In this document: piece after piece, positions 15,189 through 24,428 of the stretch | How positions within the stretch are numbered: the first letter of the stretch is position 1 | Layout of the letters: every line of letters begins with the position of its first letter | Origin: Actinomycetes bacterium | GTDB taxonomy: Bacteria > Actinomycetota > Acidimicrobiia > Acidimicrobiales > Ilumatobacteraceae | DNA: 64,000 nucleotides | NCBI GenBank assembly: GCA_021414085.1 | Contig: JAIOPC010000014.1 | Span: 682,001 to 746,000, forward strand | Reading direction: 5' to 3' | Translations under genes and position numbers: made by a program | Notes under the pieces: generated by a model | Databases searched by the model: none | What the model was told of the DNA's origin: nothing | What the model saw: only the letters and a program-made list of their open reading frames with translations

Positions 15189-16814
15189 TCAGCCTCGTCG
15201 GTTGTGCTTGGTGTAGGTACCCAACGGGGCCGCCAAGGTGTCGGCGCTGTTCGGGTCCTTCACTAGGTCCGCTGGGTCGGAACGATAGGTAAAGAACTGC
15301 GGGAACCTTGCCGCGCACCAGAGCATCAACGGAATGCCGGTCACGAGCAGAATCGTTCCGATGAACAACACGGTGCCGATACCGAGCAGCGTTCCGTAGC
15401 CATACGCAGCGTTGCGCGCATCCCAGATCGTCTTGCTGAAGACGTAGAGCAGGATGACGCCACCAAGCCCGGGCAGAAAGCCGATCATCACGAAGTTCTT
15501 GAACGACTTCAGCAGAAACTTGCGGAAGTAGACGATGCACGAGATGCCGGTGAGGCCGTAGTACACGGAGATTGCCATGCCGACGGCTGCGATCGAGGCG
15601 CTGTATGCGTCGGTGTCGGTGTTGTGACTGATCACGACCAGCATCACGTACCACACGATCGAAACGCCACCGAACAGCCAAGTGCTGTAGTCGGGTGTGA
15701 GCCGTCGTGGATCGATGCGGGCCAACTTGCCGGGCGCCGCGCCGTGGGAACCCTTCGACAGCATCGTGCGCGTCGCCGGCAGGATGGTGGTCTGGCACGA
15801 GGCCGCCGCCGATGTCAGCACAGCGATGACCAGCAGTTTCACCATCCACGTTGGCAGTGCAACGACGCCCAACTGATAGATCGCCTCGTTGTCTGCGTTG
15901 TCGCTGACGAAGTTGGGACCGAGCAGGGCAACCGATCCATAGGTCACGATCAGATAGATGCCGAGCAGGATCACAGTAGAGAGGACCGCCGCGCGGCCGG
16001 GGGTCGTGTGGCTGTCCTTGGCCTCCTCATTCACCGAGACACATGTGTCCCAGCCCCAGTAAATGAACACGGCCACGACGAGGCCAGCAATGATCGCCGA
16101 GCTCGACACACCTGACGGCGAGAGCCACGACAGGCTGGGCTTGACCGAGTTGTACGTGCACGACAACGCCTCGCCAGCAGACTTGCAGTAGTCGGGGACC
16201 GCGTCGAACGTGTCGGCCGCAACGGTGACGGTCTTGCTGGTGCCGTTAAATGCTTTGACGAGTGCGATGACCGCAAACACCGCGAGGACGAGCAGCTCGG
16301 TGCCGAGCAGCAGCACCTGTGACCGAGCCGACAGCTCGATGCCCTTCCAACAGATCCACGTCATGGCGACGATGAACAGGATGCCGATTGTGGTGGTGAG
16401 GTAGATGTTGTTGGCAGCAGATTCCGAGAAGAGCAGCACGAGATACTGACCCGAGACGCCCGCAAGGTTGGGCATGATGATGAGGTCGGCCACGATGCAA
16501 CCCCAGCCGGCGATCCAACCGATCTTGGGACCGAACGAACGCACGCCCCAGGTGAAGTTGGTGCCGCAGTCCGGGTCGGCCTTGTTCAGGTAGTAGAACG
16601 CAGCGGCGATGCACGACATCGGCAAGAACGCGAACAGCATGATGAACGGTGCCTTCTCGGCGACTTCTCCGGTGACGAAGCCGATGCTCGCGGCCAGGCT
16701 GTAGCCCGGCGCGGTTGACGCAACACCGATCACGATGACGGCGACGAGGCCGAGCGAACCCCCCTTCAGCCCTTTGCTTGCCACACCGTTGTCGCTTGTT
16801 GTTGCTGTCCCCAT
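15189..16814 (-). CDS. APC superfamily amino acid permease
   Basis: 541 residues with about 12-14 membrane helices. The N-terminal motif (VIGVASTAPGYSLAASIGFV) and the helix TNFTWGVRSFGPKIGWIAGW are typical of amino acid-polyamine-organocation transporters. A loop of about 40 residues near the middle (with Cys in PDYCKSAGEALSC) is probably extracellular. The transported compound cannot be deduced. The gene is convergent with the diiron oxygenase (1 nt between stops) and divergent from the HTH gene at 16880. Confidence 0.9.
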   Translation of the reverse strand: MGTATTSDNGVASKGLKGGSLGLVAVIVIGVASTAPGYSLAASIGFVTGEVAEKAPFIMLFAFLPMSCIAAAFYYLNKADPDCGTNFTWGVRSFGPKIGWIAGWGCIVADLIIMPNLAGVSGQYLVLLFSESAANNIYLTTTIGILFIVAMTWICWKGIELSARSQVLLLGTELLVLAVFAVIALVKAFNGTSKTVTVAADTFDAVPDYCKSAGEALSCTYNSVKPSLSWLSPSGVSSSAIIAGLVVAVFIYWGWDTCVSVNEEAKDSHTTPGRAAVLSTVILLGIYLIVTYGSVALLGPNFVSDNADNEAIYQLGVVALPTWMVKLLVIAVLTSAAASCQTTILPATRTMLSKGSHGAAPGKLARIDPRRLTPDYSTWLFGGVSIVWYVMLVVISHNTDTDAYSASIAAVGMAISVYYGLTGISCIVYFRKFLLKSFKNFVMIGFLPGLGGVILLYVFSKTIWDARNAAYGYGTLLGIGTVLFIGTILLVTGIPLMLWCAARFPQFFTYRSDPADLVKDPNSADTLAAPLGTYTKHNRRG

Positions 16815-16864
16815 TTCGCGAGTTTGGCAGATTTGTCGAGATCTCTGGAACAGCGACCTTGAAG

Positions 16865-16870
16865 TAGAAT
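16865..16870 (+). promoter_or_regulatory. -10 box before the HTH-dapA operon
   Basis: TAGAAT matches the -10 consensus at five of six positions and ends 9 nt before the ATG at 16880, so the transcript would be leaderless or nearly so. No -35 match is seen. Confidence 0.45.
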
Positions 16871-16879
16871 TCGACGCGC

Positions 16880-17500
16880 ATGGCCCAGGAGTCCGACCCT
16901 TTCTTCCGCACGTTTCACGCGCTGCGGATCAAGGGATTCGCCACGGCCGAAACGGTCGCAGAGGTCGCCGGTCTTCCCTGCGCGGTCGTCGACGAACACC
17001 TTGCCGGGCTAAAGGGTCGCGAGTGGGCGACGTTTCGCGAGGCGCGGCAACTGTGGCAACTCACGCCCATCGGTCGCGACGAGCATTGCGCTGCGCTTGC
17101 TGGAGACGTCGGCGTTGGCAACCTCGCCGAAGCGCTTCGTTCTTCATACGAGGCGTTCCTCACGCTGAACGAGACCTTCAAGTCGTTGTGTGGCGCGTGG
17201 CAACTGAAGAACGGTGAACCCAACGATCACTCCGACTCGTCGTACGATCAGGTGGTGGTGCAACAGCTGGTGGGCCTCAACGACAAGGCGATTCCAGTAG
17301 TGACCGGAATGGGTGCTGTCCTCAGCCGATTGGGGCCATATGCGCAGCGGTTGGACGCCACGTGCCAACGCGTCACGAACGGGGAGACGAATATGTTCAC
17401 TGGTGTGATGTGCGGCAGCTACCACGATGTGTGGATGGAGTTGCACGAAGATCTCATTTTGACGCAGGGCATAGATCGCGGCAGCGAGGGGAGTTTCTGA
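16880..17500 (+). CDS. Winged-helix-like protein coupled to dapA
   Basis: 206 residues. The first 80 residues look like a winged helix-turn-helix: FHALRIKGFATAETVAEVAG is followed by LPCAVVDEHLAGLKGREW and a wing-like RQLWQLTPIGRDEH. The rest is helical without known motif. It may be a transcription factor, but the DNA-binding helix is short of basic residues. Its stop shares one base with the dapA start (TGATG), so it is made together with dapA, and a regulatory link with lysine/diaminopimelate synthesis is plausible but unproven. Confidence 0.7.
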   Translation: MAQESDPFFRTFHALRIKGFATAETVAEVAGLPCAVVDEHLAGLKGREWATFREARQLWQLTPIGRDEHCAALAGDVGVGNLAEALRSSYEAFLTLNETFKSLCGAWQLKNGEPNDHSDSSYDQVVVQQLVGLNDKAIPVVTGMGAVLSRLGPYAQRLDATCQRVTNGETNMFTGVMCGSYHDVWMELHEDLILTQGIDRGSEGSF

Positions 17501-18414
17501 TGGCAATGTTCGGTCGGGTGCTGTCGGCGATGATCACGCCGTTCGACGACAACGGTGTGCTCGATCTCGACGAGGCTCGTCGACTGGCGCGCTATCTGCA
17601 GGACAACGGCAACGACGGACTGGTCGTCGCGGGTACGACGGGCGAAGCGCCGGTGCTGACCGACGATGAACGGCTCAGCCTTTTCGCGGCGGTCATCGAA
17701 GCGGTCACGATCCCGGTGGTTGCCGGTTCGGGCACGTACGACACTGCACATTCGGTGCATCTCACCAAACAAGCGACCGCGCTCGGCGCCGCCGGAATTC
17801 TGGCGCTGTGCCCCTATTACAGCCGCCCGTCGCAAGCCGGGATCGAAGCGCACATTCGCGCAATGGCGGCATGCACGCCTCTGCCGCAGATGATCTACGA
17901 CATCCCCGTCCGCACCGGCCGCAAGATCCTGACGAGCACCTTGTTGCGCATGTTCCGCGATGTTCCCAACATCGTCGCGTTGAAGGACGCAGCAGGTAAC
18001 CCCGGCGAGACTGCCGTGCTGATCAGTTCCGCACCGGCGCACGTCGAGGTGTACAGCGGCGACGACGGCATGACCCTGCCGCTGTTGGCCAGCGGCGCAG
18101 TCGGCACCGTTGGCGTCGCGACCCACTGGACGGGCAACGACCATCAAGAGATGTTCGACCTGTGGGAGAAGGGCGACACCGCTGGCGCACGTCTGGTGAA
18201 CAGTCGCATGCTGGAGAGCTTCGCCTTCGAGACCGGCGACGAGGCCCCGAACCCAATCCCGACCAAGGCAATGATGCGCCATTTGGGGTTCAAGGTCGGC
18301 CAAGCCCGCTTGCCGCACGGACCAGCACCGGACTTTGTTGACCCGCGTGCTGCCGAAGTGTGGGCGAACCTGCAAAGGTGGCGTGATGCGTTTCCCGACC
18401 GCCCAGTCTTGTAA
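17500..18414 (+). CDS. dapA: 4-hydroxy-tetrahydrodipicolinate synthase
   Basis: Condenses pyruvate with aspartate semialdehyde, the first committed step to diaminopimelate and lysine. 304 residues from ATG 17500, which overlaps the previous stop and has GAGGGGAG about 7-14 nt upstream. Key parts are GTTGEAPVL, the Tyr of LCPYYSRPSQ, and the Schiff-base Lys in IVALKDAAGN. RNase J follows after 3 nt, the usual actinobacterial order. A member of the wider DapA/NanA aldolase family, but context makes DapA the clear choice. Confidence 0.95.
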   Translation: MAMFGRVLSAMITPFDDNGVLDLDEARRLARYLQDNGNDGLVVAGTTGEAPVLTDDERLSLFAAVIEAVTIPVVAGSGTYDTAHSVHLTKQATALGAAGILALCPYYSRPSQAGIEAHIRAMAACTPLPQMIYDIPVRTGRKILTSTLLRMFRDVPNIVALKDAAGNPGETAVLISSAPAHVEVYSGDDGMTLPLLASGAVGTVGVATHWTGNDHQEMFDLWEKGDTAGARLVNSRMLESFAFETGDEAPNPIPTKAMMRHLGFKVGQARLPHGPAPDFVDPRAAEVWANLQRWRDAFPDRPVL

Positions 18415-18417
18415 CTG

Positions 18418-20109
18418 ATGCCAGCACCCATTCGCGTTGTCTTCCTGGGGGGTCTGGGTGAGATCGGCCGCAACTGCATGGCCATCGAGCAGACCGCCAC
18501 AGTAAAGGGCAAGAAGGGCGACACCAAGAGTGTGTTGCTCATCGACTGCGGGTTGATGTTTCCCGATGCCGACATGCATGGCATCGACCTGGTGCTTCCC
18601 GACTTCACTTATCTGCGCGAGAACGCCGACAACATTGTCGGCGTCGTCGCGACGCACGGTCACGAAGACCACGTTGGGGCGCTGCAGTACCTCTTGCGCG
18701 AGCTGAGCTTTCCGATCTACGGCTCTGCCGTGACGCTCGGGCTGGCACGTAACCGCATCGAGGAGGCGGGACTTCTCGGACGCACCGAGCTGATCGTCGT
18801 CAAAGACGGCGAACGACGCATGATCGGTCCGTTCGACGTCGAGTTCATTCCGGTCACCCATTCGGTGCCGCACGCACACGCAATCGCAGTGCACACTCCA
18901 CAGGGAGTCGTGCTGCATACAGGCGATTTCAAACTCGATCTCACGCCGGTCGATGGCCGCCGCACCGACTTGGCGCGCATCGGCCAGATCGCAGCCACCG
19001 ATGGCATTCGACTGCTGATGGCCGATAGCACCAACGCGGAGGAGAAGGGTTACTCGCCCAGCGAGACCAACGTAGGCGCAGTCCTGCGGTCAGTGTTCGC
19101 CGAGCAGAAGGGGCGCAGGGTCATTACGGCCAGCTTCGCCAGCCATCTGCACCGCATTCAGCAGATCGCCGATGCCGCCATCGCTTCCGGGCGTGTGGTG
19201 GCCACGCTGGGGTTGAGCATCAAGAAGAACGTGCGCATGGGCCGCGATCTTGGCGTGTTGTCGATTCCCGACGCGTCACTGATCGACATCGACGAAATCG
19301 ACAAGTACCCGCACGAGAAAGTGTGCGTCATCTCCACTGGGTCGCAAGGCGAGCCGATGTCGGCCCTGGCGTTGCTCGCTCGCGGCGAGAACAAGTGGGT
19401 GAAGGTCGGCGAACATGACACCGTGATTCTCTCCAGCCACGCGATTCCGGGTAACGAAGGCAATGTCAATCGCGTGATCGACGATCTGCTGCGCGCCGGC
19501 GTCGAGGTCGTGCACAGTGGCGTCGCCGATGTGCACGCCACCGGACACGCGCAGGCCGACGAGTTGAAGACCTATGTATCGCTGACGCGTCCCGAGTTCT
19601 TCGTGCCAATTCACGGCGAGTATCGCCACATGGTGGCGAACGCGAAGCTTGCAATGCTGATGAGCGTGCCGCGCGACAACGTGCTGCTGTGCGAGGACGG
19701 CGATGTCCTCGAGCTCTCCGATACCGGCTTGCAACATGCTGGCCGCGTGCCTGCGGGGTACCTGTACGTCGACGGCATCGTCGGCGATGTTGGGCAGGGC
19801 GTGCTCCGCGACCGCAAGGTGCTCGCCGAAGAGGGTGTCGTGGTGGTGGTCGTGACTGTCGATATCGAAAGCGGCAAGGTGTTGAACGGGCCAGAGATCA
19901 TCACGCGTGGCTGGGTGTACGCGCCCGAGGCGGAAGATTTGTTGGATGAAGCGTGCGATCGCGTTGCGCAAGTCGTCGAGCAGTCGTTGGCCAGCGGCGT
20001 CCGCAATGTTGAAGCGCTGGAGAAAGACGTACGACGAGCGGCTGGCAAGTTCGTCAGCGAACGAACGAAGCGGCGGCCGATGATCGTGCCCGTCGTCATG
20101 GAAACGTGA
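18418..20109 (+). CDS. rnj: Ribonuclease J
   Basis: 563 residues. Endoribonuclease and 5'-3' exoribonuclease of the metallo-beta-lactamase / beta-CASP family acting in mRNA decay and rRNA maturation. The metal motif THGHEDHVG, further ligands in HTGDFKLD and the beta-CASP part (IPGNEGNVNRVIDDL, then HVTGHAQ-like HATGHAQADE) are intact, and the C-terminal domain is full length. It follows dapA by 3 nt and overlaps the lipoprotein gene by 4 nt, so it belongs to a tight operon. Confidence 0.96.
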   Translation: MPAPIRVVFLGGLGEIGRNCMAIEQTATVKGKKGDTKSVLLIDCGLMFPDADMHGIDLVLPDFTYLRENADNIVGVVATHGHEDHVGALQYLLRELSFPIYGSAVTLGLARNRIEEAGLLGRTELIVVKDGERRMIGPFDVEFIPVTHSVPHAHAIAVHTPQGVVLHTGDFKLDLTPVDGRRTDLARIGQIAATDGIRLLMADSTNAEEKGYSPSETNVGAVLRSVFAEQKGRRVITASFASHLHRIQQIADAAIASGRVVATLGLSIKKNVRMGRDLGVLSIPDASLIDIDEIDKYPHEKVCVISTGSQGEPMSALALLARGENKWVKVGEHDTVILSSHAIPGNEGNVNRVIDDLLRAGVEVVHSGVADVHATGHAQADELKTYVSLTRPEFFVPIHGEYRHMVANAKLAMLMSVPRDNVLLCEDGDVLELSDTGLQHAGRVPAGYLYVDGIVGDVGQGVLRDRKVLAEEGVVVVVVTVDIESGKVLNGPEIITRGWVYAPEAEDLLDEACDRVAQVVEQSLASGVRNVEALEKDVRRAAGKFVSERTKRRPMIVPVVMET

Positions 20110-20642
20110 GCCGAGCAGCCTCCATCCCAACAGCCATCGCGATCGCAGTGTCCATGGCAGTCGGCGGGTGCAGCGGCGATGGTGGGTCCACCGACACAGC
20201 TCCGACGTCGACGATCGCCGCCGAGTTGCCGATCGTCGATCAGATCGACGAAGCGGTTGCCGCGCTCGAGGCAGAACTCGGTGGGCCACAGGAGTACTTC
20301 GAAATCAACGCGACTGCGCGGCTGGTGAACCTGTTTGTCGCGCTGGACGGTGGCACGGCTGTGCAGCCGTGGCTCTACTTCGACGGTGAGCTGACCTTCG
20401 AGGAACAGGCGCCGGCCGAGGGCGGAGTACTACGCGCCGCCGATCTCGACTTCGACCCGGCGACCCTCTTCTCGAAGCTGCTGGCCGAGCTACCCGGTGC
20501 GACGGTCGAGAGTTTCTACATTCACGGGGATGGGCAAGGCGCCGTCCAATACGGTGCGTTGTTGACGACCTCGCTGGGTGGGGCGATCGACGTGCAGCTG
20601 AGTTCGGACGGCCAAATCCTGTCGTCCGAGCCGCTGAACTGA
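20106..20642 (+). CDS. Small predicted lipoprotein of unknown function
   Basis: 178 residues from GTG 20106, which overlaps the RNase J stop (GTGA). The N-terminal hydrophobic stretch ends in a lipobox-like AVGGC (Cys22), followed by a Ser/Thr/Asp-rich linker, so it is probably anchored outside the membrane. The remaining 130 residues are acidic, with a stretch of beta-strand character (ARLVNLFVALDGGTAVQPWL). I do not recognise a family. The position between RNase J and ftsK may only reflect co-transcription. Confidence 0.72.
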   Translation: MSRAASIPTAIAIAVSMAVGGCSGDGGSTDTAPTSTIAAELPIVDQIDEAVAALEAELGGPQEYFEINATARLVNLFVALDGGTAVQPWLYFDGELTFEEQAPAEGGVLRAADLDFDPATLFSKLLAELPGATVESFYIHGDGQGAVQYGALLTTSLGGAIDVQLSSDGQILSSEPLN

Positions 20643-20661
20643 GCGTCATCACCAACCCGAT

Positions 20662-20683
20662 GGTGCGCGTGCTCGCGCGCACC
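20662..20683 (+). terminator. Hairpin between the lipoprotein and ftsK genes
   Basis: Perfect 8-bp stem GGTGCGCG / CGCGCACC with a six-base loop, followed by CTCTTGG rather than a U-run. It is either a weak intrinsic terminator of the dapA-RNase J operon or an attenuator in front of ftsK. TACCGT just after it looks like the ftsK -10 box. Confidence 0.4.
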
Positions 20684-20703
20684 CTCTTGGTACCGTGAAC
20701 ACC

Positions 20704-23121
20704 GTGCCTACCTGGGGTCAACCGAATCGACGCGCGAAATCCTCGGTGTTGTCGCGCCGCGGCGCGTCGTCACCGGCGCGGGCTGCATCCGGCAGCTCGA
20801 CGGGCGAACTACCCCGGTCGCGACGCGATCAAGCCACCGCCGAGATGCGCGAGGCGATGCAGGGCCGCGAAGACGACTTCGCCGGCATCGGTGTGATCGT
20901 TGTCGGCGTGCTGCTTGGGCTGGGCATCTACCTCAACCTGGCTGGGCCACTCGGCCGCGGCATCGAAACGTTGGTCGGTTGGTTCACTGGGCTGGGTCGG
21001 TTTGTGGTGCCGATTGCGTTGGTCGGTATCGGTGTCGCATTGATTCGCGACTCGCGCAGCGGCCGCCGCTTTCGACTCGCGATCGGCTGGGGTCTCGCCT
21101 TCTTGTCGATTCTCGGTTTGCTGCACGTCGTGCGCGGGCCAGAGAAGATCATGAGCGGGTTCGACAAGTTGGGCCGTGCCGGTGGGTGGCTGGGCGCGCT
21201 GATCGGCGAACCGCTGCGGTCGCTCGTGGCAAACCTGGGCGCTGTCGTCATCCTCGCTGGAGTCTTTCTCGGCGCCGTGCTGTTGATTACCGGCAGCTCG
21301 GTGCGCGCGTTGTTCGGCAACACCGCGCGAAATGTGGGCGTTGTCACCCGCCCCGTAGGTCGGCGAGCCAAACAGCTGTTTGGCGAAATGTCGACGCTGA
21401 AGAGCGATCGCGAGATCGGCGCGCTGACCGGCGAGTTTCAGCGGCCGGAGCTCTACGACGCCGCCGACGACGACCAGTGGGACGAGCCTGCGCCCGAATT
21501 GGTCGATCCTGGCTTGCGTCCGACAACCAAAGCGGTGCCGCAGTTGCCTCGCGGGCCGGTTGAGCAGTCGTCGCTCGATTTGGGCCCCGCCGCAAAGCCT
21601 GGGCACTGGACGTTGCCGCCGCTGAGCTACCTACCGCGGAGCGCGGCACATACGGTGAACAAGGCCGAGGTCGAGGCGCGCGGCCGAGTCTTGGTCGACT
21701 CGCTCGCGTCGCACGGCGTCGATACGAAACTCGTTGGCCAGACCGTTGGGCCAACCGTGACGCGCTACGAACTCGAACTCGGCTCGGGTGTGAAGGTGGC
21801 GCGCATCACCAGCCTCAACCGCGATATTGCGTATGCGATGGCCGCCACCGACGTACGCATCCTTGCCCCGATTCCTGGACGCTCGGCGATCGGCGTTGAA
21901 GTGCCCAACCACACGCGGCAACTTGTCAGCCTCGGCGACGTGATGACTTCCGCAGAAGCAAAGACCGCGACTCACCCGCTCGATGTCGCGATCGGCAAAG
22001 ACATTGCGGGTCGATCAGTGTTCCTCAACCTCGCGACTACGCCCCACATGTTGATCGCGGGTACCACAGGCGCCGGTAAGTCCAGCGGACTGAACAGCAT
22101 CCTCACGTCGATTCTCATGCGCTCGACGCCCGATCAGGTGCGACTGATCCTCATTGATCCCAAGCAGGTCGAGATGGGGCAGTACAACCGGCTGCCCCAC
22201 CTGCTCACGCAGGTGGTAACGAATCCGAAGAAGGCTGCTAACGCGCTCGCCTGGGCTGTGAAAGAGATGGAACGGCGCTACGACGTGCTCTTCGAGGTCG
22301 GCTTCCGAGACATCACCGGCTACAACGCAGCGTACGACCGCGGCGAGCTGCGCTCAGTTTCCCCGCCTGATGGCGGGTCGGTGCTCGACTCCGAAGACGG
22401 CGAGCCAACATTCGAGCGGCTGCCCTACATCGTCGTGATGGTCGACGAGTTGAACGACCTGATGATGGTCGCCGCGCGCGATGTCGAAGACAGCATTATT
22501 CGAATCGCGCAGAAGGCGCGCGCCGTCGGTGTGCACCTCATCGTCGCCACGCAGCGGCCTTCCGTCAACGTCATCACCGGCGTGATCAAGGCCAACATCC
22601 CGGCCCGCATTGCCTACGCAGTCAACAGCCTCACCGACAGCCGCGTGATCCTCGATCAACCCGGTGCCGAGAAGTTGGTGGGTAAGGGCGACATGTTGTT
22701 GCTGCCCGGTAATAGCAACGTGTCGCAACGAATTCAGGGTTGCTTCGTGAGCGAAGACGACGTGCGCAAGGTGGTCGCTCATTGGCGGCGGCAAGCACCA
22801 GAGGTCACCTACGTCAGCGGTGTCGAAGGCGACGATGCGCAGGGACGCATGGGTGCCGGCGATTTTGGAGGCAACGGCGCCGACGACGACGAAGACGAAG
22901 TGCTGATGCGCCAGGCGATGGAGTTGGTGGTGCGCAGCCAGCTGGGCAGCACGTCGATGTTGCAGCGCAAGCTGAAAGTTGGCTTTGCTCGCGCCGGGCG
23001 CATCATGGATCTGCTGGAACAGCGCGGCGTCGTCGGCCCCAGCGAAGGCTCGAAGGCTCGTGCCGTGTTGATGACGGTGGAAGAGTTCGAGTTGCTGCAA
23101 GAGGCGCAGCGCAACCGCTAG
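20704..23121 (+). CDS. ftsK: DNA translocase FtsK/SpoIIIE
   Basis: Septal ATP-driven DNA pump that clears and segregates chromosome termini at division. 805 residues from GTG 20704; GTG 20695 adds three residues, but TACCGT (20691-20696) sits 7 nt before 20704, in line with other starts here. An Arg-rich start, four membrane helices (about residues 60-210), a short linker, then the motor: Walker A GTTGAGKSS, IDPKQVEMGQY, Walker B MVDELNDLMM, and a C-terminal winged-helix gamma domain (MLQRKLKVGFARAGRIMD) for KOPS-like recognition. The linker is short, as in SpoIIIE. Confidence 0.96.
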   Translation: MPTWGQPNRRAKSSVLSRRGASSPARAASGSSTGELPRSRRDQATAEMREAMQGREDDFAGIGVIVVGVLLGLGIYLNLAGPLGRGIETLVGWFTGLGRFVVPIALVGIGVALIRDSRSGRRFRLAIGWGLAFLSILGLLHVVRGPEKIMSGFDKLGRAGGWLGALIGEPLRSLVANLGAVVILAGVFLGAVLLITGSSVRALFGNTARNVGVVTRPVGRRAKQLFGEMSTLKSDREIGALTGEFQRPELYDAADDDQWDEPAPELVDPGLRPTTKAVPQLPRGPVEQSSLDLGPAAKPGHWTLPPLSYLPRSAAHTVNKAEVEARGRVLVDSLASHGVDTKLVGQTVGPTVTRYELELGSGVKVARITSLNRDIAYAMAATDVRILAPIPGRSAIGVEVPNHTRQLVSLGDVMTSAEAKTATHPLDVAIGKDIAGRSVFLNLATTPHMLIAGTTGAGKSSGLNSILTSILMRSTPDQVRLILIDPKQVEMGQYNRLPHLLTQVVTNPKKAANALAWAVKEMERRYDVLFEVGFRDITGYNAAYDRGELRSVSPPDGGSVLDSEDGEPTFERLPYIVVMVDELNDLMMVAARDVEDSIIRIAQKARAVGVHLIVATQRPSVNVITGVIKANIPARIAYAVNSLTDSRVILDQPGAEKLVGKGDMLLLPGNSNVSQRIQGCFVSEDDVRKVVAHWRRQAPEVTYVSGVEGDDAQGRMGAGDFGGNGADDDEDEVLMRQAMELVVRSQLGSTSMLQRKLKVGFARAGRIMDLLEQRGVVGPSEGSKARAVLMTVEEFELLQEAQRNR

Positions 23122-23153
23122 TCCTTCTGGCCTTGCCGTTAGCCTTTCGCCGC

Positions 23154-24428
23154 ATGGCCCAGCTGTTCTACGTCGAGACCTTGGGCTGCCCGAAGAATCA
23201 GGTCGATAGCGACAAACTGATCGGCACGCTGCTCGCCGACGGCATGGCTCCCACCGACGACCCCGCTGCCGCAGACCTTGTGGTGGTGAACACCTGTGCC
23301 TTCATCGATGTGGCCCGTAAGGAGTCGATCGACACAATCCTGGCGCTCGATGATCAACGCAAGGCTGGGGGTCGCTTAGTTGTCACCGGCTGTATGGCCG
23401 AGCGCTACGGCGACGAGTTGGCCGAGGCGCTACCCGAGGTCGACCAGGTCGCGGGTTTTGGCGTGCCGGTGAATGTCGTCGCGAAACCCGAAGGCAAGCG
23501 CTCCATCGCCGTTTCGGCGGCGATCCCGACGCTGGACCTGTTGAATCTGCCGCGACCCAAGTCGACGAGCCCGTGGGCGTACGTGAAGATCGCCGAAGGG
23601 TGCGACCGCACGTGTGGCTTCTGCGCAATTCCGTCGTTCCGCGGTCCACAACGAAGCCGCGACATCTCGTCGATCCTCGACGAGGTCGATCAGTTGCAGG
23701 TGAACGAAATCGTGCTGGTCGCACAGGATCTGGCGAGCTACGGCAAAGATCGCCCGAGCGAACTTGGCGCGGGCGCGATCGTGCCGCTGGTGAGGGCTGT
23801 CAGTGCGCGGGTGCCCTGGACACGACTGCTGTACCTCTATCCCAGCGATCTCTCCGACGATCTGATCGATGCGATCTGCGAAACAGGCGTGCCCTACTTC
23901 GACCTCTCGTTGCAGCACGTCAGCAAGTCGTTGCTGCGTCGTATGCGTCGCTGGGGTGACGGCGATCGTTTCTTGCGGCGTATTGCCGACATTCGCGAGC
24001 GGGAATCTGCTGCCGCGTTTCGCAGCAACTTCATCGTCGGGTACCCGGGAGAGACCGAGCAGGACCACGATCAATTGTTGGCGTTCGTCGAGCACGCGCA
24101 GCTTGACTGGTGCGGATTCTTCTCGTTCAGCCCGGAAGAGGGAACGTACGCAGCAGACCTTGATGGTGCGGTGCCGATGTCGTTGATCAACGATCGCTTG
24201 GCCGAGCTGCGCGAACTGCAAGACGAGATCACTGCCCGTCGGCGCGACGAGTTGATTGGTTCCACGGTGAAGGTTCTCGTCGACAGCGTCGCCGAGGCCC
24301 GTAGTACACGGGAAGCGCCCGAGATCGACGGCATCATTGAAGTTCCCGAGGACCTGGTTGTCGGTCAGTTCCATGACGTTCGCATAGTCGATGCCATGGG
24401 CCCCGATCTGGTGGCAGAATCGCTCTGA
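23154..24428 (+). CDS. rimO: Ribosomal protein uS12 methylthiotransferase
   Basis: Radical SAM enzyme that methylthiolates an aspartate of ribosomal protein S12. 424 residues from ATG 23154. Order: UPF0004 domain with cluster Cys (TLGCPKNQVDSD, NTCAFIDVA, VTGCMAERYG), radical SAM core with CDRTCGFCAIPSFRGP, and a C-terminal TRAM domain (about residues 360-424). The CAIP/SFRG wording separates RimO from MiaB. TAGCCT lies 8 nt before the start and no Shine-Dalgarno is present. It shares one base with pgsA; rimO-pgsA-cinA is a standard order. Confidence 0.96.
   Translation: MAQLFYVETLGCPKNQVDSDKLIGTLLADGMAPTDDPAAADLVVVNTCAFIDVARKESIDTILALDDQRKAGGRLVVTGCMAERYGDELAEALPEVDQVAGFGVPVNVVAKPEGKRSIAVSAAIPTLDLLNLPRPKSTSPWAYVKIAEGCDRTCGFCAIPSFRGPQRSRDISSILDEVDQLQVNEIVLVAQDLASYGKDRPSELGAGAIVPLVRAVSARVPWTRLLYLYPSDLSDDLIDAICETGVPYFDLSLQHVSKSLLRRMRRWGDGDRFLRRIADIRERESAAAFRSNFIVGYPGETEQDHDQLLAFVEHAQLDWCGFFSFSPEEGTYAADLDGAVPMSLINDRLAELRELQDEITARRRDELIGSTVKVLVDSVAEARSTREAPEIDGIIEVPEDLVVGQFHDVRIVDAMGPDLVAESL

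Noticed and set aside
17419-18918. 499-codon minus-strand open frame over dapA and RNase J
   Set aside because: Antisense shadow of two secure genes, no motif, no start context.
19276-20289. 337-codon minus-strand frame at the end of RNase J
   Set aside because: Shadow frame; the plus strand has intact beta-CASP motifs there.
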